Position numbers and translations under genes: made by a program. DNA of 64,000 nt. It comes from Nocardia tengchongensis. GTDB taxonomy: Bacteria > Actinomycetota > Actinomycetes > Mycobacteriales > Mycobacteriaceae. The first letter of the stretch is position 1. The number at the start of each line of letters is the position of its first letter. The notes under the pieces were generated by a model that was not told the origin of the DNA, made no database searches, and worked only from the letters and a program-made list of their open reading frames with translations. Where the stretch lies: assembly GCF_018362975.1 (NCBI RefSeq), contig NZ_CP074371.1, forward strand, positions 4,030,001-4,094,000, given 5' to 3'. Below, piece after piece: positions 22,160-31,277 of this stretch.

Positions 22160-23566
22160 TCAGTCGGACTGACGGGCGACCAGCACATTGTCGAGAATGC
22201 CGAGCGCGTCGGGGACCAGGACGGCGGCCGAGTAGTAGCAGCTGACCAGGTAGGAGATGATCGACTGATCGTCGATGCCCTTGAACCGGACGTTGAGGCT
22301 GGGCTCGTACTCGTCCGGAATTCCGGTCTGGTGCAAGCCGATCACGCCCTGCTCCTTCTCGCCGGTGCGCATGGCGAGAATCGAGGTGGTTTGATTCGCG
22401 CTGACCGGGATCTTGCCGCACGGGAAGATCGGCACCCCGCGCCAGGCCGGCACCCGGTGGCCGTCCACCTCGACCGGGTCGGGATACAGTCCGCGCCTGG
22501 TGCATTCGCGGCCGAACGCGGCGATCGCCTTGGGGTGGGCCAGGAACAGCTTGGTGCTGCGCCGCATGGACAGCAGTTCGTCCATGTCGTCCGGGGCGGG
22601 TGCGCCGGACTCGCTGTAGATGCGCTGTTTCAGGTCGCAGTTGTTGAGCAGCCCGAAGTCCGGGTTGTTGACCAGGTCGTATTCGCGGCGCTCGTAGAGG
22701 GCCTCGATGGTCAGGCGCAACTGCTGCTCGATCTGATCCATCGGATCGTTGAACAGGTCGGCGACGCGGGTGTGCACGCGCAGCACCGACTGGCCCAGGC
22801 TGAGCTCGTATTCGCGCGGTTGCCCGTCGTAGTCGACGTAGGTGCCCTCGAGCATCGGCTCTCCGGAATGGCCGGAGGAGATGACGATCTCGGCCTCGCC
22901 GTACTTGTTCTGCGGCAGCGCCGGCGCCTGCGCGACGGCGGAAAGGTGTTCGGCCAGTGCCGGAATGTTCGCGGTCAGCTGTTCCACGGTGGAACGGGGC
23001 AGCACCAGCATGGTGGTGGGGGTGACCGTCTTGATCGTGACCGGCCAGATGGCGCCCGCGTCGGTGAGCGTCTCGTCGCCGAAGTAGTCGCCGCCACCGA
23101 GCATACCGAGCTTGGTGGTCTCGCCGTATTCGCCGGTGCCGATCTTGGAGAGTTTGCCGTGCACGATGAGCAGCACCTGGTCCATCGGGTTGCCGAATTC
23201 GGCGACCACGGTGCCGGCGGGCAGGTCCCGCTGTTCGAAGCGCCCGGCCACGGTGGCCAGCACCTCTTCGTCGCCGAAGCCGCGCAGCTGCGGCAGTTCG
23301 GTCAGTTCGAGCGGGATGACCCGGGCGTGCGGGCCGTTGATGATGTACTCCACCTCGCCGTTGCCGACCGTGTGGGTGAGGCGGCGGTTGACCCGGTAGA
23401 CACCGCCCTTGACCTGGGTCCACGGCAGCGAGCGGGTCAGCCAGCGGGAGCTGATGCCCTGCATTTGCGGTTCGGACTTGGTGGTGTGGGCCAGCTGGCT
23501 GGCGGCGGCGGTGCTGAGGGATTTGCGTTGGCCGTTTTGGAGCTCGACGGGCAATTCGATGGTCAT
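22160..23566 (-). CDS. Family 2B encapsulin shell protein with cyclic-nucleotide-binding domain
   Basis: Formerly annotated as a Crp-like cyclic-nucleotide-binding protein of 2-MIB operons; now recognised as the HK97-fold shell of a terpenoid nanocompartment. The N-terminal arm (about 1-80; [24 protein letters not shown]) and the C-terminal half (about 225-468; [22 protein letters not shown], then [16 protein letters not shown]) are shell-like. Between them, at about 85-215, is a cNMP-binding domain ([34 protein letters not shown]). There is no helix-turn-helix, so it is not a Crp regulator. The ATG at 23566 has a GAGG site; an earlier in-frame GTG at 23593 is less likely. First gene of the operon. 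Confidence 0.9.
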   Translation of the reverse strand: MTIELPVELQNGQRKSLSTAAASQLAHTTKSEPQMQGISSRWLTRSLPWTQVKGGVYRVNRRLTHTVGNGEVEYIINGPHARVIPLELTELPQLRGFGDEEVLATVAGRFEQRDLPAGTVVAEFGNPMDQVLLIVHGKLSKIGTGEYGETTKLGMLGGGDYFGDETLTDAGAIWPVTIKTVTPTTMLVLPRSTVEQLTANIPALAEHLSAVAQAPALPQNKYGEAEIVISSGHSGEPMLEGTYVDYDGQPREYELSLGQSVLRVHTRVADLFNDPMDQIEQQLRLTIEALYERREYDLVNNPDFGLLNNCDLKQRIYSESGAPAPDDMDELLSMRRSTKLFLAHPKAIAAFGRECTRRGLYPDPVEVDGHRVPAWRGVPIFPCGKIPVSANQTTSILAMRTGEKEQGVIGLHQTGIPDEYEPSLNVRFKGIDDQSIISYLVSCYYSAAVLVPDALGILDNVLVARQSD

Positions 23567-23844
23567 GCTGCGGTCCTCACCTCGAAGGGCCACCGCGGTT
23601 GTGAGCGGTGGAAGCCACGGCGAATCGGCAGACCCGAACGGGGCCTGCGGGAGTTAGTCGTGTGAGTGAATTGACAAGCGCGACACTGCGTTCCAGCGAT
23701 ACCGATGGTAGGTGTCCGGGAGTCGCGGCGGACCGGAAAGGCAAAACATGATGCCTGGAATGTTGCTGTATCCCGTAAACCCCGAACGCCCGGTTTGGTT
23801 AGCCACGAGTAGCTCGCATGGTGCTGGTCACAGCGCCAGCGCAG
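23567..23844. other. Divergent intergenic region, encapsulin operon / lipase-acyl-CoA synthetase
   Basis: No gene seen. It must hold the 2-MIB operon promoter on the minus strand. No clear -35/-10 pair was found for that side, only a TTGTCA-like hexamer near 23674-23679. The plus-strand promoter is the separate TAGGCT box at 23845. The region is noticeably less GC-rich around 23740-23800. Confidence 0.5.
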
Positions 23845-23850
23845 TAGGCT
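23845..23850 (+). promoter_or_regulatory. -10 box for leaderless lipase/acyl-CoA synthetase mRNA
   Basis: TAGGCT ends 6 bases before ATG 23857, supporting that start and a leaderless transcript. Confidence 0.5.
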
Positions 23851-23856
23851 GGGGGT

Positions 23857-26800
23857 ATGGCAAGCTCATCGGGACGCGTCGGGGCGGGTGACGCTGGTCA
23901 AGGCCAGGAAATGTCTGGGAGAGAAGCCGTGAAATTCAATACGAGGTCCGTCGTGGGTCCGATCGAGCGACTCGTCGCGACCGCGCAGAACGGGCTCGAG
24001 GTGATCCGGTTCGGGGGGCTGGTTCACGACATCGAGTCGTCGCCGTACGAAGTGGTCGAGCGCAAGCGGATGTATCGCCTGCGGCACTACTTCCCCGACG
24101 ACACCGGCGCCGAGCGCCCCGTGGTGGTGTTGGTGCCGCCCATCATGGTGACCGCCGAGATCTGGGACGTGAATGCCGCCGATGGGGCGGTCGGCATTCT
24201 GCACCAGGGCGGAATCGATTGCTGGGTGGTCGATTTCGGCTCGCCCGCCACCGAGGAGGGCGGCTGGGACCGTGACCTGGCCGACCACGTGCTCGCGGTC
24301 TCCAGCGCCATCGACACGGTCACCGAGATCACCGGGCGCGCCGTGCATCTCATGGGGTACTCCCAGGGCGGCATGTTCGCCTACCAGACCGCGGCCTACC
24401 GCTACGGCAAGGGCATCGAGTCCATCGTCACCTTCGGCAGCCCGGTCGACGCCGTCGCCGGCATGCCCTTCGGCCTGCCGCACGGGCTGGCCGCCGACGC
24501 CGCCGACTTCCTCACCGACCACGTGCTGAACCGGCTGCCCATCACCGATTCCATGGTGCGCCTGGGCTTCCAGGCCCTGGACCCGGTCAAAACGGTCCGG
24601 TCCCGCCTGGACTTCCTGCGCCAGCTGCACAACCGCGAGGCCCTGCTGCCCAAGGAGCGGCAGCGTCGCTTCCTGGAGGTCGACGGCTGGCTCGGCTACC
24701 CGGGCCCCGCGCTCACCGACCTGCTCCAGCAGTTCGTCAAGCACAATCGAATGATGCTGGGCGGCTTCGTGATCCGCGACCAGCTCATCTCGCTGGCCGA
24801 GATCAAGTGCCCGATCCTGGCCTTCGTCGGCGAGGTCGACGACATCGGCCAGCCCGCCGCCGTGCGCGGCATCGTGCGCGCCGCCCCCAACGCCGAGGTG
24901 TACGAGACCAGCATTGTGGCCGGGCATTTCGGACTCGTCTCGGGGTCCACCGCCACCAAGCAGACCTGGCCCGTGGTCCGCGACTGGGTCAACCACCTCA
25001 GCGGCCGCGGTGACCTGCCCGTGCAGGTCGACCGGATGAGCACCGAGGTGGTGCGCGGCGGACCGCGCACCGGGCTCACCCGGGTCGTGCACGCCCTGGG
25101 CACCCTGGCCGAGGCCGGGACCAGCGTCGGCAAGACCATCGAGGGCGTGGCCGGGCAGACCCTGCGCGGCACCGTCGAACTCACCAGCGAGGCCGCCCGC
25201 GCGCTGCCCCGGCTGACCCGCCTGGGCATGATCCAGCCGCACACCCGGATCTCGCTGGGCCGCTTGCTCACCGAGCAGGCGCGCCGGGCGCCGCAGCGGG
25301 ACCTGTTCCTGTTCGAGGACCGCGTCCACACCCAGGAGGCGGTGAACGAGCGCATCGACAACGTGGTGCGCGGACTGATCTCGGTCGGCGTGCGCCCGGC
25401 CACCCGGGTCGGCGTGGTCATGGAGACCCGGCCCAGCGCGCTGGCCGCGATCGCCGCGCTCTCCCGGCTCGGCGCGGTCGCCGTGCTGCTCGCCCCGGGC
25501 AGTGAGCTGTCCAAGGTCGCCGAACTGACCGGCACCAAGCTGATCATGGCCGATCCCGAGAACCTCGCCAGCGCGGCGGCCACCGGGCATCGGGTGCTGG
25601 TGCTCGGCGGCGGCGACGCCCGCGACATCGACATCCCGCTCGGCGCCGACGTCGTCGACATGGAGCAGATCGACCCGGCGAAGGTGGAGCTGCCCGCCTG
25701 GTACCGGCCGGATCCGGGCCTGGCCCGGGAGCTGGCCTTCATCCTGGTCACCGGCACCGGCGACAAGTTCGACGTCAAGTACGTCACCAACCACCGGTGG
25801 GCGCTGTCGGCCTTCGGCACCGCCTCGGCCGCGGATCTGGACCGCCACGACACCGTGTACTGCCTGGCGCCGCTGCACCATTCGTCCGGATTGCTGGTGA
25901 GTCTGGGCGGCGCGGTCGCCGGCGGCAGCCGCATCGCCCTGGCCCGCTCGCTGGAGCCGCCGCGCTTCGCCGAGGAGGTGCACCGTTACGGCGTCACCGT
26001 GGTCACCTACACCTGGACCATGCTGCGCGACGTCCTCGACGCCGACACCTTCCCCGCCGGGCATCCGCACCCGATCCGCCTGTTCATCGGCTCGGGCATG
26101 CCCGCCGGCCTGTGGCGGCGCGCCCAGGAGCGCTTCGCCCCGGCCAAGGTGCTGGAGTTCTACGCCTCCATCGAGGGCGACGTGGTGCTGGCCAACGTGT
26201 CCGGCGCGAAGATCGGGTCCAAGGGGCGTCCCGTCCCCGGCACCGCACGCGTCGAACTCATCGCCTACGACCCGCTGACCGACGAGATCCTGGCCGAGGA
26301 CAGCGGTTTCGCCCGCCGCTGCGCCGACAACGAGGTGGGCCTGCTCATCGGCACGGTGTCCGACAGCGTCGATCTGTCTGCGGGTGGTCTGCGCGGCGTG
26401 TTCGCGCCCGGCGACGCCTGGATGCCCACCGAGAACCTGTTCCGCCGCGACAGCGACGGCGACTACTGGCTGATGGACCGCACCGACACGGTGATCCCGA
26501 CGCCGCGCGGACCGGTCTACACCCAGCCGATCGTGGACGTGCTCAACGACATCACCGCCGTCGACATGGAGGTCGCCTTCGCGCTGCCCGCACGCGACCG
26601 CGTCCTGGCGGTGGCCGCGGTCAGCATTCGCGAGGGATTCTCCTTGGCCCCCAAAGATGTCACCGAAGCGGTCCGGGCACTGGCCCCCGACCAGCGCCCC
26701 GACATCGTCTACGTCGTCGACGACATCCCGCGCAGCTCCACCTTCCGCCCCTCCACTCGCGCGGTGCAGGCGGCGGGCCGCGCCGAACCCGACGACCGCA

Positions 26801-26874
26801 CCTGGTGGTACAACCGGACCACCGACGCCTACGAGGTCCTGACCCCGGACCTGGCGGCCCGTCTGTTCGCCTGA
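23857..26874 (+). CDS. Bifunctional lipase / acyl-CoA synthetase-like protein (Rv1683 type)
   Basis: A 1005-residue fusion. Residues about 30-390 are an alpha/beta hydrolase of the PHA-synthase/lipase type with nucleophile motif GYSQGG (Ser169) and a late GHFGL histidine motif. Residues about 455-1000 are an AMP-forming acyl-CoA synthetase domain with WMPTENLFRRDSDGDYWLMDRTD as the hinge region. The usual Thr/Ser/Gly-rich ATP loop is poorly conserved: LVTGTGDKFDVKYVTN stands at about 629-644. M. tuberculosis Rv1683 has this architecture and is linked to lipid storage, so a role in triacylglycerol or wax turnover is plausible. The start is supported by a -10 box 6 bases upstream. Confidence 0.85.
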   Translation: MASSSGRVGAGDAGQGQEMSGREAVKFNTRSVVGPIERLVATAQNGLEVIRFGGLVHDIESSPYEVVERKRMYRLRHYFPDDTGAERPVVVLVPPIMVTAEIWDVNAADGAVGILHQGGIDCWVVDFGSPATEEGGWDRDLADHVLAVSSAIDTVTEITGRAVHLMGYSQGGMFAYQTAAYRYGKGIESIVTFGSPVDAVAGMPFGLPHGLAADAADFLTDHVLNRLPITDSMVRLGFQALDPVKTVRSRLDFLRQLHNREALLPKERQRRFLEVDGWLGYPGPALTDLLQQFVKHNRMMLGGFVIRDQLISLAEIKCPILAFVGEVDDIGQPAAVRGIVRAAPNAEVYETSIVAGHFGLVSGSTATKQTWPVVRDWVNHLSGRGDLPVQVDRMSTEVVRGGPRTGLTRVVHALGTLAEAGTSVGKTIEGVAGQTLRGTVELTSEAARALPRLTRLGMIQPHTRISLGRLLTEQARRAPQRDLFLFEDRVHTQEAVNERIDNVVRGLISVGVRPATRVGVVMETRPSALAAIAALSRLGAVAVLLAPGSELSKVAELTGTKLIMADPENLASAAATGHRVLVLGGGDARDIDIPLGADVVDMEQIDPAKVELPAWYRPDPGLARELAFILVTGTGDKFDVKYVTNHRWALSAFGTASAADLDRHDTVYCLAPLHHSSGLLVSLGGAVAGGSRIALARSLEPPRFAEEVHRYGVTVVTYTWTMLRDVLDADTFPAGHPHPIRLFIGSGMPAGLWRRAQERFAPAKVLEFYASIEGDVVLANVSGAKIGSKGRPVPGTARVELIAYDPLTDEILAEDSGFARRCADNEVGLLIGTVSDSVDLSAGGLRGVFAPGDAWMPTENLFRRDSDGDYWLMDRTDTVIPTPRGPVYTQPIVDVLNDITAVDMEVAFALPARDRVLAVAAVSIREGFSLAPKDVTEAVRALAPDQRPDIVYVVDDIPRSSTFRPSTRAVQAAGRAEPDDRTWWYNRTTDAYEVLTPDLAARLFA

Positions 26875-26887
26875 CCGCGAGAACCGT

Positions 26888-26926
26888 AGGTGCCCAGCCC
26901 GATTCGGGCTGGGCACCTGCCTTTTC
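26888..26926. terminator. Bidirectional terminator between convergent genes
   Basis: A 13-base-pair perfect stem (26888-26900 with 26906-26918) with a 5-base loop, followed by CCTTTTC on the plus strand. It serves the synthetase gene and probably the facing SnoaL-like gene. Confidence 0.8.
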
Positions 26927-26931
26927 GGTGA

Positions 26932-27354
26932 CTACCGCACCAGCGGCCGGAGCACGCGCTCGACGAGCGCGGTGTCGCAGTGTTCCACGACCTCGGTGAT
27001 CCGGCCGTCGGCCATTCGCAGGATCAGGCAATAGGTTTGGGGGTAGGGCTCGCCTTCGAGAGTGGTGCCGGCGCCGCGCGCCTGGACCACCACCTGATCG
27101 CCGTCGGCCAGCACGCAGTCGGCCACCATCCGGTAGTCGCCCCGGAATTGCGCCATCAGCGGCCGCAGCAGGTCCTGCACCACAACGGCTTTCGGCTCCC
27201 ACGTGCCCGCCCAGGACCAGACGCCGGGGAAGGTCCAGCGGCAGTCGTCGGACATGGCGTCGGTCAGGGCGCGGCCGTTGCCCTTCGCCAGCTCGTCGAA
27301 GACGGCGCGGATCGTGTTCTTGTTGTCGACGGTCGTGTTCTCCGCAGTGCTCAT
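26932..27354 (-). CDS. SnoaL-like / NTF2-fold protein
   Basis: A 140-residue single-domain protein of the NTF2-like superfamily. The N-terminal helix NKNTIRAVFDELAKGNGRAL is followed by DDCRWTFPGVWSWAGTWEPK, and the strands QVVVQARGAGTTLEGEPYPQTYCLILRMADGRITEVVEHCDT are characteristic. Members are isomerases, hydrolases or ligand-binding proteins; the substrate cannot be read here. ATG 27354 is 7 bases from a TAGGTT -10 box (27362-27367 on the minus strand), so the mRNA appears leaderless. Divergent from the LysR gene, a common arrangement of regulator and target. Confidence 0.75.
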   Translation of the reverse strand: MSTAENTTVDNKNTIRAVFDELAKGNGRALTDAMSDDCRWTFPGVWSWAGTWEPKAVVVQDLLRPLMAQFRGDYRMVADCVLADGDQVVVQARGAGTTLEGEPYPQTYCLILRMADGRITEVVEHCDTALVERVLRPLVR

Positions 27355-27361
27355 ACCCGCG

Positions 27362-27367
27362 AACCTA
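27362..27367 (-). promoter_or_regulatory. -10 box for leaderless SnoaL-like gene mRNA
   Basis: TAGGTT on the minus strand ends 7 bases before ATG 27354. It lies in the 71-base gap shared with the divergent LysR gene, where the LysR protein would be expected to bind. Confidence 0.5.
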
Positions 27368-27425
27368 CGATCGAATCGGGCATGCGACCAGCGAGAGTTC
27401 GGCATGTCAGGTATGACTGGATCGC

Positions 27426-28334
27426 ATGGGTGAGTTCACGGTGACCGGATTGCGCGTGGTGCGGGAAGCGGCGCGGGCGGGGTCGTTCACACGTGCGGCC
27501 GAGCGGCTGGGCTACACGCAGTCGGCGGTGTCGCGGCAGATCACGCTCATGGAGCAGGCCGCGGGCGCGGTCCTGTTCGAGCGGCGAGCGCGCGGCGTCC
27601 AGCCCACCGACGCCGGCCGGATCGTGCTGCGCCACGCCGAAACCGTGCTGGACGCGCTCGCCACCGCCGGGGACGAACTGCGAAACCCGCTGCCCTCCGG
27701 CCGCCTTCGCGTCGGGGCGTTCTCCTCCGCCACGGCCGCACTGGTTCCCACCGCCATCGCCGCTGTCACCACCCGAAATCCCGCCGTCCGCGTGCACTTG
27801 CGCGAGGGCACCACCCCCGCGCTGCTGTCCGCCCTCACCAAGAACCGCATCGATGTGGCCGTGCTGTCCGGCGATCCGGACCGTCCCGGCGATACGACTT
27901 TCGAACCGCTCCTGGACGATTCGCTGTTCCTGGCCGTGCACCCCGCCCACCGCCTCGCCACCCGCGCCAGCGTCCCGGTCGACGAACTTCGGGCCGAACC
28001 GTGGATCACCGGCAGCAACGACATCGGCACCACCCTGCTCGGCGCCTGGTCGGGTCCGTCCTGGCAGCCGCGCATCGCACACGCCGCCCGCGACTGGATC
28101 GCCAAACTGGGCCTGGTCTCCGCCGGTCTGGGCGTCACCATCGTTCCCGGCCTGGCCGTATCCGCCCTGCCCGCCCGATTCTCCATCATCCGCATCGACG
28201 ACCCGCAGGCCCACCGCCCCACCCACCTGGCCTACCGTTCCGGAACCATCCCACCTGACCACCCGCTCCTCGAAGCCCTCCGCGACACCGCCGCCACCCT
28301 GGCCGCCGATATCCGCGCCCGGTTGCGCACGTGA
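27426..28334 (+). CDS. LysR-family transcriptional regulator
   Basis: A 302-residue protein with N-terminal winged helix (FTRAAERLGYTQSAVSRQITLMEQAAGAVLFERRARGVQPTDAG split around residues 20-64) and a periplasmic-binding-protein-like effector domain (about 90-300). LysR regulators usually control the divergent neighbour, here the SnoaL-like gene, in response to a small molecule that cannot be identified. Translation starts at ATG 27426; no strong ribosome site is visible. Confidence 0.88.
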   Translation: MGEFTVTGLRVVREAARAGSFTRAAERLGYTQSAVSRQITLMEQAAGAVLFERRARGVQPTDAGRIVLRHAETVLDALATAGDELRNPLPSGRLRVGAFSSATAALVPTAIAAVTTRNPAVRVHLREGTTPALLSALTKNRIDVAVLSGDPDRPGDTTFEPLLDDSLFLAVHPAHRLATRASVPVDELRAEPWITGSNDIGTTLLGAWSGPSWQPRIAHAARDWIAKLGLVSAGLGVTIVPGLAVSALPARFSIIRIDDPQAHRPTHLAYRSGTIPPDHPLLEALRDTAATLAADIRARLRT

Positions 28335-28367
28335 CGTCGAAGGTCGACCCTGATCCGTTGCGCGCGA

Positions 28368-28399
28368 ACGCCCCCGGAGGGACGTGTCTCCGGGGGCGT
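28368..28399. terminator. Bidirectional terminator between LysR gene and secreted-protein gene
   Basis: Perfect 12-base-pair stem (28368-28379 with 28388-28399) and 8-base loop between two convergent genes. No strong T run on either side. Confidence 0.6.
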
Positions 28400-28417
28400 C
28401 GGTACGGCGGGTCGGGA

Positions 28418-28843
28418 TTACGCGCCGGCGCTCAGGCTGCTCTGGGAGGTGCAGGAGGCGCTGCCGGTGCCGAGCAGGGCCGACAGCGGGCTCTGGGCCG
28501 ACACGTTCACATCGACCGACTGGCTGCTGATCAGCTCCTGGGTGGCGGTGATGGTGTGCTTGCCCGGGGTCTTCGGGATCCAGGTGATGGTGGCCTGGTT
28601 GGCGGCGAGCACCACGCTGGACTGGCCGAACTCCTGGCCGTTGTCGCTGAATTTCACGGTGAAGATGCTGCCCAGCAGCGAGGTGTTCGCGGTGACCAGG
28701 TACGAGCAGCCGACCACCGGATTCTGGCTGGCGACCACGACATTGTTGATCACGGCGCTGGCGGACGGCGCGGCCAGGACCGCGACCGCGGCCATGGCGC
28801 CGAAGGCGCCCACTCCGTAACCAGCACGCTGCATGTTGCCCAT
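28418..28843 (-). CDS. Secreted protein with Ig-like fold
   Basis: A 141-residue protein with a signal peptide (about 1-30, cleavage after APSASA). The mature part looks like one immunoglobulin-type beta sandwich (VVASQNPVVGCSYLV, VKFSDNGQEFG, WIPKTPGKHTITATQ). Two cysteines, in GCSY and near the C-terminus in SASCTS, could form a disulfide. Nocardiae and related species have several such small secreted proteins of unknown role. ATG 28843 has a GAGAGG ribosome site 8 bases upstream. Confidence 0.75.
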   Translation of the reverse strand: MGNMQRAGYGVGAFGAMAAVAVLAAPSASAVINNVVVASQNPVVGCSYLVTANTSLLGSIFTVKFSDNGQEFGQSSVVLAANQATITWIPKTPGKHTITATQELISSQSVDVNVSAQSPLSALLGTGSASCTSQSSLSAGA

Positions 28844-29028
28844 ATGTCTACCTCTCAATCCTGTCGGCCACACGCGCCGACTGGATGTGAAAGGTATCTG
28901 CTCCACACTGCCCGTGAGCGATTTCGAGAAAAATTCTCTCAGAAAATTTTCAGCTCACAGTTGGTCATACGCCCAGGTTGGGACCGTGACTCCGGGTACC
29001 AGATAGCCGTTCCGGTCGTCTCCGAGTG

Positions 29029-30168
29029 CTAGACGGCGAAGCTCGTGACGCCCTCGACGACCCGGGTCAGCTGAGCCTCGGTCAGACCCGGCCACAGCGG
29101 CAACCGGACCAGCGTCGCGGAGAACTCGGCGCTGCGGACACACGGATTCGGCGTGCGGCCCAGCTTCAAGCCGGCGGGGGAGGAGTCCAACGGCACGTAA
29201 TGGAACGGCGCCACGATGCCCAGCCCCGACAGGTGCGAGATGAGGGCGTCCCGGCGATCCTCCGTGGGGACCCGCAGGTAGTACAGGTGCGCGGTGTGCT
29301 CACGATCCGAGGGCACCGTCATCAGCTGAATGTCGTTGCGGCCCGCCCACTCCGGCAGCGCCGCCGCGTAGGTGTCCCACACCCGGTGCCGGTTCGACTG
29401 GATGGTCTCGAACTCCGCCAGCTGGGCGTCGAGCACCGCCGCGTTCAATTCGCTGGGCAGATACGAGGATCCGATGTCCTGCCACGAGTACTTGTCCACC
29501 GCGCCGCGCAGGAAGCGGGCCCGGTCGGTGCCCTTCTCGCGGATGATCTCCGCACGCGCCATCAGGATCTCGTCGGTGAGCAGCACCGCGCCGCCCTCAC
29601 CGCAGTGCACGTTCTTGGTGTCGTGGAACGACAGCGCGCCCACGGTGCCGATGCTGCCCAGCGGACGCCCGCGATACGAGCCGCCCAGTCCGTGCGCGTT
29701 GTCCTCGATGATCGCGAACCCGTGCGTGTCGGCCAGCCGTTGCAGGCCTTCCATATCGGCGGCGACACCGCCGTAGTGGATCACCACGACGGCCTTGGTG
29801 CGCGGGGTGACGGCCGCGGCCACCGACTCCGGATCCAGGCTGCCGGTCGCGAGATCGATGTCGGCGAACACCACCGTGGAGCCGCGCAACGCCATCGAGG
29901 TGGCGGTCGAGGTGAACGCGAAGCTCGGGACGATGACCTCGTCCTCGGGCCCGAGTTCCAGCAGCAGCCCGGCCATTTCGAGCGCGTGCGTGCACGAGGT
30001 GGTGAGCAGCGCGTGCGGCGCGCCGGTGATGTCGCGCAGCTTCGCGGTGGCCGCCGCGGTGAAGGGACCGTCGCCGTGGCTGTGATCGGACGTCAGCACG
30101 GCTTCCACATTCGGCAGCTCGCGCGCGGCGCGGAACGGGCGGCTGAAGATGATGCGGTCACTGCTCAC
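29029..30168 (-). CDS. DegT/DnrJ/EryC1-type sugar aminotransferase (WecE-like)
   Basis: PLP-dependent transfer of an amino group to a 4-keto nucleotide sugar. The 379-residue protein has EVIVPSFAFTSTATS, the EDNAHGLGGSYRGRPLGSIG loop around the cofactor, and the PLP-lysine motif SFHDTKNVHCGEGG (about 179-192), closest to TDP-4-amino-4,6-dideoxygalactose transaminases. GTG 30168 overlaps the stop of the preceding glycosyltransferase gene by 4 bases, so the two are coupled. Together with that transferase and the divergent GtrA and YfhO-like genes, it suggests synthesis of a 4-aminosugar for the cell envelope. Confidence 0.85.
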   Translation of the reverse strand: MSSDRIIFSRPFRAARELPNVEAVLTSDHSHGDGPFTAAATAKLRDITGAPHALLTTSCTHALEMAGLLLELGPEDEVIVPSFAFTSTATSMALRGSTVVFADIDLATGSLDPESVAAAVTPRTKAVVVIHYGGVAADMEGLQRLADTHGFAIIEDNAHGLGGSYRGRPLGSIGTVGALSFHDTKNVHCGEGGAVLLTDEILMARAEIIREKGTDRARFLRGAVDKYSWQDIGSSYLPSELNAAVLDAQLAEFETIQSNRHRVWDTYAAALPEWAGRNDIQLMTVPSDREHTAHLYYLRVPTEDRRDALISHLSGLGIVAPFHYVPLDSSPAGLKLGRTPNPCVRSAEFSATLVRLPLWPGLTEAQLTRVVEGVTSFAV

Positions 30169-31265
30169 GCGCGGGGATCCCCCTCGATACGAAGTGCGTT
30201 GTCGTCGTAGCCGATTCCGGCGCCCGCCAGCTGCTCGGGCCGCGGCGTCGGCGAATCCACCGTCAGATACAGCGGCTTGCCCACCAGCACATGCAGTGCC
30301 ACACCCAGGTATTCGGCGATCAGGCCCAGCGAGAACAGCACCGCGCCCGAGCACAGCAGCAGCACCGTCATCAGCGAGGCCCAGCCCGCCGGGTCGGAGC
30401 CGCTGTCGGTGAGCGCGTGGTACACCACCCAGCCCGCCATGCCCAGCCCGCCCAGTGCCAGCGTCACACCCAGCATGCTCACCAGGCGCAGGCCGCGAGT
30501 TCCGCTGCACAGCACCATCTTCCAGAACAGCGAGAACAGCCGCCGATAGTTGTAGCCGGATTCCTCACGGCCCTCGGCGCGCAACTGCACCGGCACCTGC
30601 GCCACGTCGCCCACCACCCAGGTGAGCGCCACGTCCAGGTACACGCCGTTGGAGGCCACCCGCGCCAGCTGCCGCGCGATATCGCCGCGGATCAGCCGGT
30701 AGCTCTCGAACCGGGTCGAGTCGGGGAAGGCGAACAGGGTCGCCAGCACCAGCTTCGCGCCGCGCGAGGTGATATTGCGCAGGAAGCCGTGCGGGCGGGT
30801 GTTGACCGGCTTGGAGTAGACCAGGTCGGCGCGCTGGGACAGGGCGGCGTCGAGGAAGTCGGCGATGAACGCCGGATCGTGCTGGCCGTCCTCGTCCATG
30901 GTGACCGTCCAGTCGCCCTGCGCGGCGGCCATGCCCGCGATGGTGGCGGCGTCCTGACCGTAGTTACGGCTCAGCCACACCACCCGCACCTGCGGGTAGG
31001 TCGCGGCGAGCTCGCGCAGCGCCACATCGGAGCGGTCGGGGCCGTGGTCGTGCACCAGCACGATCTCCTCGACCCGGAAGCTCGCGCCCTGCGGCGTGGT
31101 CACCGGTTCGCCGAGCTTGTCCAGCTCGCTCACCAAAGCGGCGATGGTGTCCTCACCGCGGTACACGGGCACCACGACGGAGACCGCGTGCACCCGCTCC
31201 GGGCGCTCGCCGCCGGAGGTCACGCTGGGGTCGCTCGCGTAGGTGCGGGCGGACGGAATCGGCAT
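30165..31265 (-). CDS. Polyprenyl-phosphate glycosyltransferase, GT2 (GtrB/ArnC type)
   Basis: A 366-residue family 2 transferase anchored by two C-terminal helices (about 265-290 and 300-325). It should place a sugar from a nucleotide donor onto polyprenyl phosphate at the inner face of the membrane. The N-terminal catalytic domain shows SVVVPVYRGEDTI, the DDG-like VLVHDHGPD, MDEDGQHDP with the metal-binding Asp pair, and YSKPVNTR. ATG 31265 lies 6 bases from TACATT, a -10 box, so the mRNA seems leaderless. First gene of a two-gene unit with the aminotransferase. Confidence 0.85.
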   Translation of the reverse strand: MPIPSARTYASDPSVTSGGERPERVHAVSVVVPVYRGEDTIAALVSELDKLGEPVTTPQGASFRVEEIVLVHDHGPDRSDVALRELAATYPQVRVVWLSRNYGQDAATIAGMAAAQGDWTVTMDEDGQHDPAFIADFLDAALSQRADLVYSKPVNTRPHGFLRNITSRGAKLVLATLFAFPDSTRFESYRLIRGDIARQLARVASNGVYLDVALTWVVGDVAQVPVQLRAEGREESGYNYRRLFSLFWKMVLCSGTRGLRLVSMLGVTLALGGLGMAGWVVYHALTDSGSDPAGWASLMTVLLLCSGAVLFSLGLIAEYLGVALHVLVGKPLYLTVDSPTPRPEQLAGAGIGYDDNALRIEGDPRA

Positions 31266-31271
31266 CAGCTG

Positions 31272-31277
31272 AATGTA
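31272..31277 (-). promoter_or_regulatory. -10 box for leaderless glycosyltransferase mRNA
   Basis: TACATT on the minus strand ends 6 bases before ATG 31265 and supports that start over an upstream in-frame codon at 31310. Confidence 0.5.

Noticed and set aside
22160..23566. Crp/Fnr-type transcription factor controlling the 2-MIB genes.
   Set aside because: There is a cNMP-binding domain but no helix-turn-helix; the rest resembles an encapsulin shell.
23866..26916. Antisense open frame of about 1000 codons over the lipase-synthetase gene.
   Set aside because: Same GC-shadow effect; His/Gly/Asp-rich product with no domain.
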